Assembly (NCBI GenBank): GCA_029552825.1
Contig: JAKPDL010000014.1
Location: forward strand, 48,888 to 112,887
Length of the DNA stretch: 64,000 bases
From: Bacteroidota bacterium
Lineage (GTDB): Bacteria; Bacteroidota; Bacteroidia; Bacteroidales; VadinHA17
Reading direction: 5' to 3'
Shown here: in pieces, positions 19,075 through 28,398 of the stretch
How the letters are laid out: every line of letters begins with the position of its first letter
Numbering within the stretch: the first letter of the stretch is position 1
Notes under the pieces: generated by a model
Told to the model about the DNA's origin: nothing
The model's input: only the letters and a program-made list of their open reading frames with translations
Database searches by the model: none
Made by a program: the position numbers and the translations under genes

Positions 19075-20379
19075 TTATTTTTTTCTGAAAAATATTTTTA
19101 TCGGAACACCGGTAAAATCAAAATTTTCCCTCAATCTGTTTTCAAGATAACGTTTATAAGGCTCTTTTATGTATTGAGGGTAGTTACAAAAAAATGCAAA
19201 AGCCGGTGAATATGAAGGCAGCTGGGTTACGTATTTAATTTTAATATTCTTTCCTCTTACTGCCGGAGGCGGATAAGCCCTGAAAGCTTCCTGCATTGCT
19301 TCATTAAGCTCGGATGTCGGTATTCTCTTTTTGCGGTTATTATTGACCTTCTCTATGCATTCAAGTATCTTGTGGATACGCTGTTTATTGATTGCTGAGA
19401 TAAACAGAATATCATAGTCGGTAAAAGGGGCTGTACGTTTTCTTATTTCTTCTTCAAATAATTTTGCGGTATTTGAATCCTTTTTTACAAGGTCCCATTT
19501 GTTTACAAGAACTATCATCCCCTTGTTGTTTCGCTGAATTAATGAAAATATGCTAATATCCTGAGATTCGATACCACGGGTTGCATCCACCATTAGCAGG
19601 CATACGTCAGAATTTTCCACAGCTTTTACGGCCCTCATCACAGAATAAAATTCAATGTCATTTTTTATTCTGCTTTTCTTTCTGAGTCCTGCCGTGTCAA
19701 CCAGAAGGAAATCGTGATTGAATTTGTTGTATCGTGTATATATAGAGTCTCTTGTGGTTCCTGCAAGGGGTGTAACTATGTTTCTTTCTTCTCCAAGCAG
19801 GGAGTTAAGGAGTGACGATTTACCCACATTGGGGCGACCTACGATTGCCACCCTTGGCAGTTCTGTTTCTTCCTCCACCCCAGCAGGAGGCAGTACTTTT
19901 ACAATGTCGTCAAGCAGTTCACCTGTGCCGCTTCCGTTCAGTGAACTCAATGGATAAGGATTTCCGAGCCCGAGTTCATAAAACTCGAAAGCTGCACTGA
20001 TAAGTGAGTTGTTATCAACTTTATTGACTGCAAGAAAGATTTTTTTTCCTGATTTCCGGAGAAGTGATGCTACAGATTTATCAAGGTCGTGAACGCCTGT
20101 TGTTACGTCAGTAAGAAATATAATAGCATCGGCTTCCTCAATGGCAACCAGTACCTGTTTATTTATTTCTTCTTCGAAAATATCGTCAGAGCCTTCCACA
20201 TATCCCCCGGTATCAATAACCGAAAAAGTAATCCCGTTCCAATCGGCTTTACCATATATACGGTCACGGGTAACACCACTCTCCTCATCAACTATTGCCT
20301 GTCGGCTCTGAGTCAGCCTGTTGAAGAGAGTTGACTTTCCTACGTTAGGTCGTCCGACTATGGCAACTATCCTGCTCAT
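19075..20379 (-). CDS. der: Ribosome biogenesis GTPase Der (EngA)
   Basis: Two tandem GTPase domains followed by a KH-like domain, the unique Der arrangement. The first has GRPNVGKST (9-17), DTGGY (56-60) and NKVD (119-122). The second has GRPNVGKSS (181-189), [12 protein letters not shown] and NKWD near 293. The C-terminal KH-like domain (about 350-434) has the conserved [13 protein letters not shown]. The length of 434 aa is normal. Der acts in assembly of the 50S subunit. It is co-directional with era, 30 bp away, in a small translation/ribosome gene group. Confidence 0.97.
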   Translation of the reverse strand: MSRIVAIVGRPNVGKSTLFNRLTQSRQAIVDEESGVTRDRIYGKADWNGITFSVIDTGGYVEGSDDIFEEEINKQVLVAIEEADAIIFLTDVTTGVHDLDKSVASLLRKSGKKIFLAVNKVDNNSLISAAFEFYELGLGNPYPLSSLNGSGTGELLDDIVKVLPPAGVEEETELPRVAIVGRPNVGKSSLLNSLLGEERNIVTPLAGTTRDSIYTRYNKFNHDFLLVDTAGLRKKSRIKNDIEFYSVMRAVKAVENSDVCLLMVDATRGIESQDISIFSLIQRNNKGMIVLVNKWDLVKKDSNTAKLFEEEIRKRTAPFTDYDILFISAINKQRIHKILECIEKVNNNRKKRIPTSELNEAMQEAFRAYPPPAVRGKNIKIKYVTQLPSYSPAFAFFCNYPQYIKEPYKRYLENRLRENFDFTGVPIKIFFRKK

Positions 20380-20409
20380 AAGTTAATGATTGTCTGATAG
20401 TTTAATTTG

Positions 20410-21282
20410 CTAATAACCAAACCTTTTTAGAATTGCAGGATTATCCCGCCAGTTTTCGGTCACTTTAACATACAGTTCAAGGTATATTTTCCGTCCAAAA
20501 AATTCCTCCATTTCTTTTCTGGCTTCGGTTCCTATCTTTTTGAGCATTTTCCCCTGATGACCTATGATAATTCCTTTCTGACTTTCTCTTGCAACGTGTA
20601 TAACAGCTCTTATTTTGCTCAGGTTTTCCAGGTCTGTAAAACTCTCTATTTCAACCTCAACTGAATAAGGTATCTCCTGACGGTAATTTAAGAATATTTT
20701 TTCTCTGATTATTTCTGCCGCAAAAAACCGTTCCATTTTATCAGTAATCTGGTCTTTTGGGAAATATGGTGGACCCTCAGGCAGAAGATTAAGTATTGTC
20801 TTTAGAAGCTGGTCGAGATTGAAGCCATATATTGCTGAAACGGGAATTACATCAGAGCCTGGAAACCATTCTTTCCATGTAGATGTCAGTGTTTCGAGAG
20901 CTGGTTGTGTGGTTAGGTCAATCTTGTTTATCACAATGATGACAGGGACCTTTATATTTTTAATTTTCTGGATTATTTCTCCTTCAGGGTCAACTTTCTC
21001 CTGGACATCCGTAATATAAAGTATAATATCTGCATCGGTGAGTGCTCCGGTTATGTATTTCATCATCTGTTCGTGAAGTTTATAACCAGGTTTAATTATA
21101 CCCGGGGTGTCGGAGTAAACAATCTGATAATCTTCGCCGTTGAGGATACCCATTATGCGGTGGCGTGTTGTCTGTACCTTTGGAGAGACAATAGAAAGTT
21201 TTTGCCCCACCATTGCATTCATGAGGGTTGATTTACCGACATTCGGATTACCCAGAATATTTACAAATCCTGATTTATGCAT
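20410..21282 (-). CDS. era: GTPase Era
   Basis: Era has an N-terminal GTPase domain (GNPNVGKST at 11-19, DTPG at 58-61, NKID at 119-122) and a C-terminal KH domain with the GHQG loop near residue 246 (KGIIIGHQGKMLKKIG). It binds the 3' end of 16S rRNA and is needed for 30S maturation. The length of 290 aa is normal. The gene lies between rluB and der in the same direction, with 11 bp to the upstream rluB gene, so the three are probably one transcript. Confidence 0.97.
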   Translation of the reverse strand: MHKSGFVNILGNPNVGKSTLMNAMVGQKLSIVSPKVQTTRHRIMGILNGEDYQIVYSDTPGIIKPGYKLHEQMMKYITGALTDADIILYITDVQEKVDPEGEIIQKIKNIKVPVIIVINKIDLTTQPALETLTSTWKEWFPGSDVIPVSAIYGFNLDQLLKTILNLLPEGPPYFPKDQITDKMERFFAAEIIREKIFLNYRQEIPYSVEVEIESFTDLENLSKIRAVIHVARESQKGIIIGHQGKMLKKIGTEARKEMEEFFGRKIYLELYVKVTENWRDNPAILKRFGY

Positions 21283-21293
21283 TTTTTAATTTT

Positions 21294-22082
21294 TTAAAAG
21301 ATACCTCTTTTAAGCATATTTATTTCTTTTTCAGTAAGGAACCTCCATTTTCCACGCGGCAGGTTTTTCTTTGTAAGGCCGGCAAAATAGACTCTGTCGA
21401 GGTTTTTAACCTTATATCCAAGCTTTTCGAACATTCTTTTTATGACCCGGTTCTGGCCTGAATGAATTTCGATTCCTACATGGCTTTTATCGTCTGGTGA
21501 AGGGTATGCGGCTGCGTCGGCATAAACTGTTTCATCTCCAATATCCACTCCTTTTACAAGTTTCTCAAGGTCGCTTTTGGCAACATCTCTGTCGAGAACT
21601 ACATGATAGACTTTCTTTTTTTCAAAACGTGGATGGGTTAGTCTCCCTGCCAGTTCTCCGTCGTTAGTCAACAGAAGCACTCCTGTTGTATTTTTATCAA
21701 GCCTTCCAACCGGGTAAACCCTGGCTTCGATTTTATTACCTAAAAGGTCCATAACCGTTGGTGCTCCGCCTGGATCTGATGTTGTTGTAACATAACCTTT
21801 TGGTTTGTTCATAAGAATATACACCTTTTTTTCTGGTGTGAGCCTTTTGTTCTTATATCTGACGTCATCATCCCTTCTTACCCTGTAGCCAAGTTCTTTT
21901 ATCTGTTTTCCGTTTACTGTAATCAATCCATTTAATATGAGTTCATCTGCTTCGCGCCGTGAACACAAGCCACTGGCAGCAATAAACCTGTTCAAGCGTA
22001 TCAGTTCTTCAGATTCTTTCCCTTTTGAAAAAATTCCTTTTCTTGATCCGGATCTCTTTCCTTTTATGTTTTTTTGTGGCAT
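21294..22082 (-). CDS. rluB: RsuA/RluB/RluE-family pseudouridine synthase (RluB type)
   Basis: An N-terminal basic tail is followed by an S4 RNA-binding domain (about 28-85, RLNRFIAASGLCSRREAD) and the catalytic domain with the family motif VGRLDKNTTGVLLLTNDG, in which Asp129 is the catalytic residue. MNKPKGYVTT (91-100) is also typical. The enzyme isomerises a uridine in rRNA; RluB of E. coli modifies 23S U2605, but the exact target cannot be read from the sequence. It is the first gene of the minus-strand rluB-era-der group and is divergent from glmM across about 96 bp. Confidence 0.92.
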   Translation of the reverse strand: MPQKNIKGKRSGSRKGIFSKGKESEELIRLNRFIAASGLCSRREADELILNGLITVNGKQIKELGYRVRRDDDVRYKNKRLTPEKKVYILMNKPKGYVTTTSDPGGAPTVMDLLGNKIEARVYPVGRLDKNTTGVLLLTNDGELAGRLTHPRFEKKKVYHVVLDRDVAKSDLEKLVKGVDIGDETVYADAAAYPSPDDKSHVGIEIHSGQNRVIKRMFEKLGYKVKNLDRVYFAGLTKKNLPRGKWRFLTEKEINMLKRGIF

Positions 22083-22178
22083 CTTTTATAAATCAGGGTG
22101 CAAATTTACAATTAATTAGCGAGATAATACTAAATACTTTATTTTTGCATTTTTACAATTGCAAAACTGTTTTTGAAA

Positions 22179-23561
22179 ATGGCGCTTATAAAATCAATTT
22201 CAGGAATTCGTGGGACGATTGGCGGCAGGCAGGGGGAGAATCTGACGCCAGTTGATATTGTAATGTTTACAGCTGCATTCGGACAGTGGGTCAGGAAGGA
22301 TTCAGGGAAAGAAAAGGTTAAAATTGTAACGGGTCGTGATGCAAGGCAATCGGGGAAAATGATTGCCAACATCGTAAACGCCACGCTTCAAGCAATGGGT
22401 ATAGACATTATTGATATCGGTCTGGCTTCAACGCCCACCGTTGAAATTGCTGTTCAGGGAACCGGGGCTGATGGAGGTATTATAATTACGGCCAGTCATA
22501 ATCCAGAACAGTGGAATGCACTTAAATTGCTGAACCGAAAAGGCGAATTCCTTTCCGAAAGTGATGGTAAAGAGGTAATTAATATATCTCAAAAGAATGA
22601 TTTTGTTTTTGCTGACAGTAAAAGCGCAGGCAGTATAACCAGGGATGAAACATGGGCAGAACGACATACGGATTTAATAATGAATCTGAAACTGGTTGAT
22701 AGTAAGGTGATTGCATCGGCAGGTTTCAAAGTAGTGGTTGACTGTATAAATTCTGTTGGCAGTATGATTATTCCCGGATTACTCAAGAAATTGGGTGTGA
22801 GGGAATATATTCTCATCAATGAGGTCCCTGACGGAAAATTTTCACATAACCCTGAGCCGTTGCCGGAAAATCTTATTCAGCTTTCGGAGAAAGTTAAGAC
22901 TACAGGTGCTGATGTAGGTTTTGCAGTCGATCCGGATGTTGACCGCCTTGCAATAGTATGTGAGAATGGTGAGATGTTTGGCGAGGAATATACTCTTGTG
23001 GCGGTGGCTGATTATGTTCTTTCACATACTCCGGGAAATACCGTTTCAAATATGTCATCAACAAGGGCACTGAGAGATGTAACCTTAAAATATGGTGGGA
23101 AACACTTTACTTCTGCTGTGGGTGAGGTTAATGTTATAGAGGAAATGAAAGAAAGGGAAGCTGTGGTAGGAGGTGAAGGTAACGGAGGGGTAATATATCC
23201 TGAACTTCACTACGGGCGAGATGCTCTTGTAGGTATAGCATTGTTCCTTACACATCTTGCATCGCAAAAAACTACATGTTCGGAACTGAGAAAAAGATAT
23301 CCAGATTATTTTCTTGTTAAAACAAAGATTGCCCGTGAAAAAGATTTTAATATTGAAAAGATCAGAAAGGTAGCTAAAGATATATTTCCGGATTCATCAA
23401 CCGATGAACGTGATGGCATCCTTGTGGAATCGAATGAAGGGTGGGTTCATGCAAGAACGTCAAATACAGAGCCTATTATCAGGGTTTATGCAGAAGCAAA
23501 AAGCCCTGGAAAAGCAGCAGAACTTGCCGAAAAAATGGCAAGTATTGTTAAAAATGTTTAA
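22179..23561 (+). CDS. glmM: Phosphoglucosamine mutase / phosphomannomutase family protein
   Basis: An alpha-D-phosphohexomutase of about 460 aa. The active-site phosphoserine is Ser106 in TASHNPEQWN, the metal-binding loop is DPDVDRLA (about 248-255), the sugar-binding loop GEGNGG is near 335, and the phosphate loop is RTSNTEPIIRVY (about 427-438). GlmM supplies glucosamine-1-phosphate for UDP-GlcNAc; in Bacteroidota proteins of this shape are usually GlmM, but a phosphomannomutase role is possible. A TTG at 22173 is in frame, but the ATG at 22179 gives the usual MALIKSISGIRGT start. Confidence 0.9.
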   Translation: MALIKSISGIRGTIGGRQGENLTPVDIVMFTAAFGQWVRKDSGKEKVKIVTGRDARQSGKMIANIVNATLQAMGIDIIDIGLASTPTVEIAVQGTGADGGIIITASHNPEQWNALKLLNRKGEFLSESDGKEVINISQKNDFVFADSKSAGSITRDETWAERHTDLIMNLKLVDSKVIASAGFKVVVDCINSVGSMIIPGLLKKLGVREYILINEVPDGKFSHNPEPLPENLIQLSEKVKTTGADVGFAVDPDVDRLAIVCENGEMFGEEYTLVAVADYVLSHTPGNTVSNMSSTRALRDVTLKYGGKHFTSAVGEVNVIEEMKEREAVVGGEGNGGVIYPELHYGRDALVGIALFLTHLASQKTTCSELRKRYPDYFLVKTKIAREKDFNIEKIRKVAKDIFPDSSTDERDGILVESNEGWVHARTSNTEPIIRVYAEAKSPGKAAELAEKMASIVKNV

Positions 23562-23752
23562 AATAAGAAATTTTGTTTAGTCAGTCAAGGAATAAAAGCA
23601 CTTGTTTATGTGTCTTATAATATGAAACAAAAAAGGTTATTGCTGTTAATTATTGTTAATGAATAATATTACCTTACTTTTATTAATACTTTTGTGGCTG
23701 AAAAATATGACAATACAATAAATTTAAAACAAATAAAAACAGATATTTCACA

Positions 23753-25309
23753 ATGAAAAAAACATTAATTATTTCTGGAATTGTTGTGGCAGTGATAATT
23801 ATCGCAGTGGTAGTTATCAGCAGGTTATCCCATAAAAGTGACCTCAGTGTTTTATTTGCAGAGGCAAAGAAGGGCCAGTTTGATATAATTGTATATACTA
23901 CAGGAGAACTTCAGGCCGAAAACTCAGTTTTCATCAGGGGGCCTGAAATTGCTCAGCTCCGTAATATAAGGGGTATGGAAATCAGGATACAGGATCTTGT
24001 TCCTGAAGGCACTATTGTTAAGGAAGGAGATTATGTGGCAACACTTGACAGGACATCTTTTGATAATACTTTAAAGGATGAACTTGAGAGGCTTGCAACA
24101 TATGAGACAAATCTTGAGACTGCCATTCTTGATACTGCAGTGACTCTTACAAATTTAAGGGATAATATCAAGAACCTGACATATAATGTTGAAGAGGCCC
24201 GCATAACACTTGAACAGTCGAAATACGAACCTCCTGCCACCATCCGTCAGGCAGAGATCAATCTTGACAAGGCTGAACGTGCGCTCGAACAGGCAAAGAG
24301 GAGCTATGCCCTCAGAGTTGAACAGACAAAAGCCAATATTCTAAATACAAGGCGTTTGCTTAATGAGCAGCGGCAGAAGGTAGCCGACCTTCAGGATCTG
24401 CTTTCAAAATTTATTGTCAGAGCGCCGGCCGATGGTATGGTTATTTACTACAGGGATAGAACCGGTGCCAAGAGAAAAACAGGCTCCTCAATAAGTCCAT
24501 TCGACAATATAATTGCAACACTTCCTGATATGTCGTCGATGATATCGAAAACATACGTTAACGAGATTGATGTCAGCAAGGTAAAAGCCGGGCAGAGGGT
24601 AGAAATTACTGTTGATGCATTTCCTGACAAGAGGTATACAGGCGTGGTCACAAGTGTTGCAAATATTGGTGAGCAGCTTCCAAACGCTGATGCCAAGGTG
24701 TTTGAGGTGATTATAAAACTCGATGTTACTGATCCTATACTTCGTCCGGCAATGACAACAGGTAACAAGATTGTTACCAAGACTCTGAATGATGTTGTAT
24801 ATATACCGCTGGAGTGTGTTCAAACCGGTGCCGACAGTATACCTTTTGTTTATACAAAGTCGGGAAAGAAACAGATTGTTCTGCTGGGTGAATCGAATGA
24901 GAATGATGTTGTGGTTGAACAGGGTATTGAGCCCGGAACGGAACTCTACCTGAGTACGCCGGAGAAACCGGAGAAATTTACTCTTGCAGGAGAGGATTTG
25001 ATACCAATCATCAGGGAGCGCCAGAGACAGAAGGAGGAAGAGGAGAGACGTCTGAGGGAAGAGGCAGCCAGGGCTGCTGAAAGAAGGACTGGAATGGGAT
25101 TCAGATCAGGCGGTGCAAGAGGTCAATTCCCGGGCTTTACGCCTGGTGAATTCCAGGGTGCAGGAGCCGGATTCCCCGGTGGAGTGCGTGATACTGCAGC
25201 CATGAGACGCAGGATGCAGGAAATGAGAAGTTCAAGAGAGAGCGGCGGAGGTGCTGTAAGAGATACTACCGCACGCAGAAGAATGAACCCACAGAGCGGT
25301 GGACAATAA
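23753..25309 (+). CDS. Periplasmic adaptor (HlyD/MacA type) of a tripartite efflux system
   Basis: After an N-terminal membrane anchor (about 5-24) the 518-aa protein shows the adaptor pattern: a barrel-sandwich half with VKEGDYVATLD, a long alpha-helical hairpin (about 105-220, many E, R and Q), the second half with FIVRAPADGMVIYYRD, a beta-barrel (MISKTYVNEIDVSKVKAGQ) and a membrane-proximal domain (VVEQGIEPGTELYL). It bridges an inner-membrane ABC permease to an outer-membrane TolC channel. The last 90 or so residues form an unusual low-complexity tail rich in R, G, E and F. The permease and TolC genes follow, so this is one export operon. Confidence 0.9.
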   Translation: MKKTLIISGIVVAVIIIAVVVISRLSHKSDLSVLFAEAKKGQFDIIVYTTGELQAENSVFIRGPEIAQLRNIRGMEIRIQDLVPEGTIVKEGDYVATLDRTSFDNTLKDELERLATYETNLETAILDTAVTLTNLRDNIKNLTYNVEEARITLEQSKYEPPATIRQAEINLDKAERALEQAKRSYALRVEQTKANILNTRRLLNEQRQKVADLQDLLSKFIVRAPADGMVIYYRDRTGAKRKTGSSISPFDNIIATLPDMSSMISKTYVNEIDVSKVKAGQRVEITVDAFPDKRYTGVVTSVANIGEQLPNADAKVFEVIIKLDVTDPILRPAMTTGNKIVTKTLNDVVYIPLECVQTGADSIPFVYTKSGKKQIVLLGESNENDVVVEQGIEPGTELYLSTPEKPEKFTLAGEDLIPIIRERQRQKEEEERRLREEAARAAERRTGMGFRSGGARGQFPGFTPGEFQGAGAGFPGGVRDTAAMRRRMQEMRSSRESGGGAVRDTTARRRMNPQSGGQ

Positions 25310-25361
25310 TTAATCCCGCCTCTGTCATTTTCCTGAAATTAATCGTTAAAAACATTAAAAG

Positions 25362-26747
25362 ATGTTCAGATTTATATTAAGATATTTTCATGATATTCAG
25401 ATTGCTATGGAATCGATTGTCTCAAACAAACTAAAATCGATTCTCACAGCACTCGGAATCATTTTCGGTGTGGCAGCAGTTATTGCAATGCTAGCCATTG
25501 GCCGCGGGGCAAAACAGGAAATCCTCGAACAGATGAAAATGGTTGGTGTAAACAATATTCTTATAAATCCTGTAATACAGGAAAAGACATCAACCTCCGA
25601 AGAAGGCGAGAAACAGCAGAGAAAATTTTCACGGGGACTTACAATGCTCGACGTTGAGGCAATACGAACACATATACCGTCAGTTAAGAGGATCAGTCCA
25701 GAAATCTCATTTAACTCTACGGCAATCTTTAATGGCGTTAAACACACAGCCAAACTGGTGGGGGTATCGAACGATTACTTTTATCTTTACAACCTGCCAC
25801 TGGTTGCCGGGACGGTATTCAACGATTATCAGAATGAAAACGGAGTACAGGTATGTATTATAGGAGCCAACATCCGTTCTAAGTTTTTCAGCAAAATTGA
25901 TCCGATAGGCCAGTATATTAAGTTCAACGGTATCTGGCTTAAAGTGATTGGAGTATTGCAGAAAACAAATGTTTCTCTTACAGGATTTGAAGAAAAAGGT
26001 GTAAATGTTTATAATGACAATATTTATATACCCGTTCAGACGATGCTGATGCGGTTCCAGAACAGGGCTCTTGTAAATACAAAACTTGCATCAGAAGCTT
26101 CAACCACAGCCTTCAATATCATGGGAGGCGGAATGGGATTTATGGCAAGGGTGATAGTCAGCTCTTCAGATGCCAATGTACAACAGGAAACAAATTATAA
26201 CCAGCTCGACAGAATTGTTGTTCAGGTTAATGAAACAGAGCAGCTAAATACAACAACTGAAGTTTTAAGCCGAATGCTTCTGAGAAGGCATTCTAACGTC
26301 AAAGATTTTGAAATAACAGTTCCGGAACTGCTTCTCAAACAGCAGCAGAGAACAAAGGATATATTTAATATAGTACTCGGTGCAATAGCCAGTATTTCAC
26401 TTATTGTGGGCGGAATCGGAATAATGAATATTATGTTTGCCTCAGTAATGGAACGCATTAAGGAAATTGGAACGCGTATGGCAATAGGAGCCAAGAAAAT
26501 GGATATTGTGGTTCAATTTCTTTCAGAGGCAGTCCTTATTAGCATATCAGGTGGTTTTATTGGAATCTTTCTCGGAGTGATAATGGCAAAGATTATTGAG
26601 AAACTTGCTGGTATTATGACAATAGTATCATTCTTTTCAGTTTTTATAGCTTTCGGGGTATCTGTTGCGGTAGGTGTGATTTTCGGTTACTCGCCAGCAA
26701 AGAGGGCTTCAGAAAAAGACCCCATTGAATCACTCAGATACGAATAA
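25362..26747 (+). CDS. MacB-like ABC transporter permease (no ATPase domain)
   Basis: A 461-aa membrane protein with the MacB periplasmic core plus FtsX topology: one TM segment near 22-45 (ILTALGIIFGVAAVIAML), a periplasmic domain of about 280 residues, and three TM segments near 330-455 (ISLIVGGIGIMNIMFASVMER, then IGTRMAIGAKK, typical of MacB). E. coli MacB has an N-terminal ATPase fused to this part; here the ATPase is missing and no ATPase gene is in the operon. A LolD-type ATPase at 32012-32671 is the nearest candidate partner. It lies between the adaptor and TolC genes. Confidence 0.92.
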   Translation: MFRFILRYFHDIQIAMESIVSNKLKSILTALGIIFGVAAVIAMLAIGRGAKQEILEQMKMVGVNNILINPVIQEKTSTSEEGEKQQRKFSRGLTMLDVEAIRTHIPSVKRISPEISFNSTAIFNGVKHTAKLVGVSNDYFYLYNLPLVAGTVFNDYQNENGVQVCIIGANIRSKFFSKIDPIGQYIKFNGIWLKVIGVLQKTNVSLTGFEEKGVNVYNDNIYIPVQTMLMRFQNRALVNTKLASEASTTAFNIMGGGMGFMARVIVSSSDANVQQETNYNQLDRIVVQVNETEQLNTTTEVLSRMLLRRHSNVKDFEITVPELLLKQQQRTKDIFNIVLGAIASISLIVGGIGIMNIMFASVMERIKEIGTRMAIGAKKMDIVVQFLSEAVLISISGGFIGIFLGVIMAKIIEKLAGIMTIVSFFSVFIAFGVSVAVGVIFGYSPAKRASEKDPIESLRYE

Positions 26748-26760
26748 ACATTTTAGACAT

Positions 26761-28251
26761 ATGAACAGGATTTTAGTTTTATTATTTACGGGATTTTTAT
26801 TTGCTTCTTTCACAGTCAGAACTGAAGCACAGGCCGTAAAAAAGGTTATGACACTCGATGAAGTTATTAAAGTTGCCGAGGATCAATCGCCTTCAGCTCT
26901 TATTGCAAAACACAGATTCCGTGCAAGCTACTGGCAGTACAGGTCATTTAAAGCACAGTATCTGCCCTCACTGACGTTGACAGGTACGGTTCCAGATTTT
27001 TTCAACGGGCTTGAAAGAGTGTGGGATTCAAGAGACACAGCATGGAAATATTTTGCCACCAATACTGTCAGCAGCACAGGAACACTTTCTCTGTCGCAGG
27101 CTATAGGTCCACTTGGTACTGTGATTTCGTTAAGTTCAGACCTTACCTTGTATAAAGACATTGAGAAAAATTTGCCTATTAATTACATCACAAATCCTGT
27201 TTCCATTAATATAAACCAGCCGATAAGGCGTTACAATACACTCAAATGGCAGGCAAAAATTGAACCACTCCGGTATGAAATGGCAAAAAAGGAATATCTG
27301 AACACTATTGAGGAGGTTCATATGAATGCAGTTCAGAACTTCTTTATGCTTGCACTTGCCCAGATTAACAAGCAGATAGCTGAGATGAATTATTCAAATG
27401 CTGATACTCTTTATCGTATTGCCCAGGGAAGATATCAGCTCGGGACCATAGCTGAAGACGATCTTCTACAAATGCAGCTCTCATTCCTAAATGCCGAAAC
27501 GGCAAGGAAGCAGGCAGAAATGAACCTTCGCGACAGGCAAATTCGTCTGGCTTCATTTCTAGGTTATAATGAAAATGTTGAAATTGAACTTATAATTCCA
27601 TCCGAAATTCCTAATCTGCAGGTTGATACCCAGGAAGTTCTTGAACTGGCACTGAAAAATAACCCTGATATTATTAATCAAAGAATCAATACATTGAATG
27701 CCCAGAGCAGTCTTGCGCAGGCAAGGACTAACCGGGGACTGACAGCTACAATGATTGCATCGATAGGTTTCAAACAGCAGAATACTGATTTTCTGCAGGC
27801 ATATCAGAATCTTAGTCAGTCACAGAGAGTTAGGATAGGGCTTACTATACCGATACTCGACTGGGGTCAGGCAAAGGGGAGGTACAAGATGGCACTTTCG
27901 AGCCTTGAGCTTGCTGAAGTTCAGGAGAAACAGGCAATGTCGAATTTCCAGCAGAACCTGTTTCTTGATGTAGCCCAGTTTAATCTTCAGGCCGAACAGG
28001 TTGCAATTGCTGCCAAATCTGATACAGTAGCTATGAGGAGGTATGAAGTGACCAAGGCGAGATTCCTTATCGGAAAAATATCTGTTCTTGATTTGAACGA
28101 TGCCGACGCCAGAAAGGACACAAACCGCAGGGCATATATCCAGGCATTACAACAATACTGGACTTATTTCTACAACATCAGAGCTCTAACACTTTACGAT
28201 TTTATTAACAGAAAACCAATTGAAGTGGATTTCGAAAAACTACTGCTTTAA
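26761..28251 (+). CDS. TolC-family outer-membrane efflux channel
   Basis: A protein of about 496 aa with a signal peptide (MNRILVLLFTGFLFASFTVR, then TEAQA) and the duplicated TolC/OEP pattern: TLDEVIKVAEDQSP near the N-terminus, long coiled-coil helices with heptads, and the second half with LELALKNNPDIINQRI and PILDWGQAKGRYKMA. It should form the outer-membrane trimer and periplasmic tunnel for the adaptor and permease encoded upstream. A TTG at 26725 overlaps the permease gene, but the ATG at 26761 starts the signal peptide cleanly. A strong terminator follows. Confidence 0.92.
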   Translation: MNRILVLLFTGFLFASFTVRTEAQAVKKVMTLDEVIKVAEDQSPSALIAKHRFRASYWQYRSFKAQYLPSLTLTGTVPDFFNGLERVWDSRDTAWKYFATNTVSSTGTLSLSQAIGPLGTVISLSSDLTLYKDIEKNLPINYITNPVSININQPIRRYNTLKWQAKIEPLRYEMAKKEYLNTIEEVHMNAVQNFFMLALAQINKQIAEMNYSNADTLYRIAQGRYQLGTIAEDDLLQMQLSFLNAETARKQAEMNLRDRQIRLASFLGYNENVEIELIIPSEIPNLQVDTQEVLELALKNNPDIINQRINTLNAQSSLAQARTNRGLTATMIASIGFKQQNTDFLQAYQNLSQSQRVRIGLTIPILDWGQAKGRYKMALSSLELAEVQEKQAMSNFQQNLFLDVAQFNLQAEQVAIAAKSDTVAMRRYEVTKARFLIGKISVLDLNDADARKDTNRRAYIQALQQYWTYFYNIRALTLYDFINRKPIEVDFEKLLL

Positions 28252-28273
28252 AGAATTGTGTAATGAACTTGTT

Positions 28274-28311
28274 GAAAGGCTGCATTGGGAGGCAGCCTTT
28301 CTTATTTTTTA
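28274..28311 (+). terminator. Rho-independent terminator after the TolC gene
   Basis: The arms gaaaggctgc and gcagcctttc form a 10-bp perfect stem with an 8-base loop (28274-28301). They are followed by a T-rich run (cttattttttaatt). It lies 23 bp after the TolC stop codon and about 90 bp before secDF, ending the efflux operon. Confidence 0.9.
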
Positions 28312-28398
28312 ATTGTTTCATTTTTGAAAATCTTTTGTTTAAATTTGCGGCTCATTATTTGATTGAATTAATATAGAATAACATAAAAAAATTGACAG

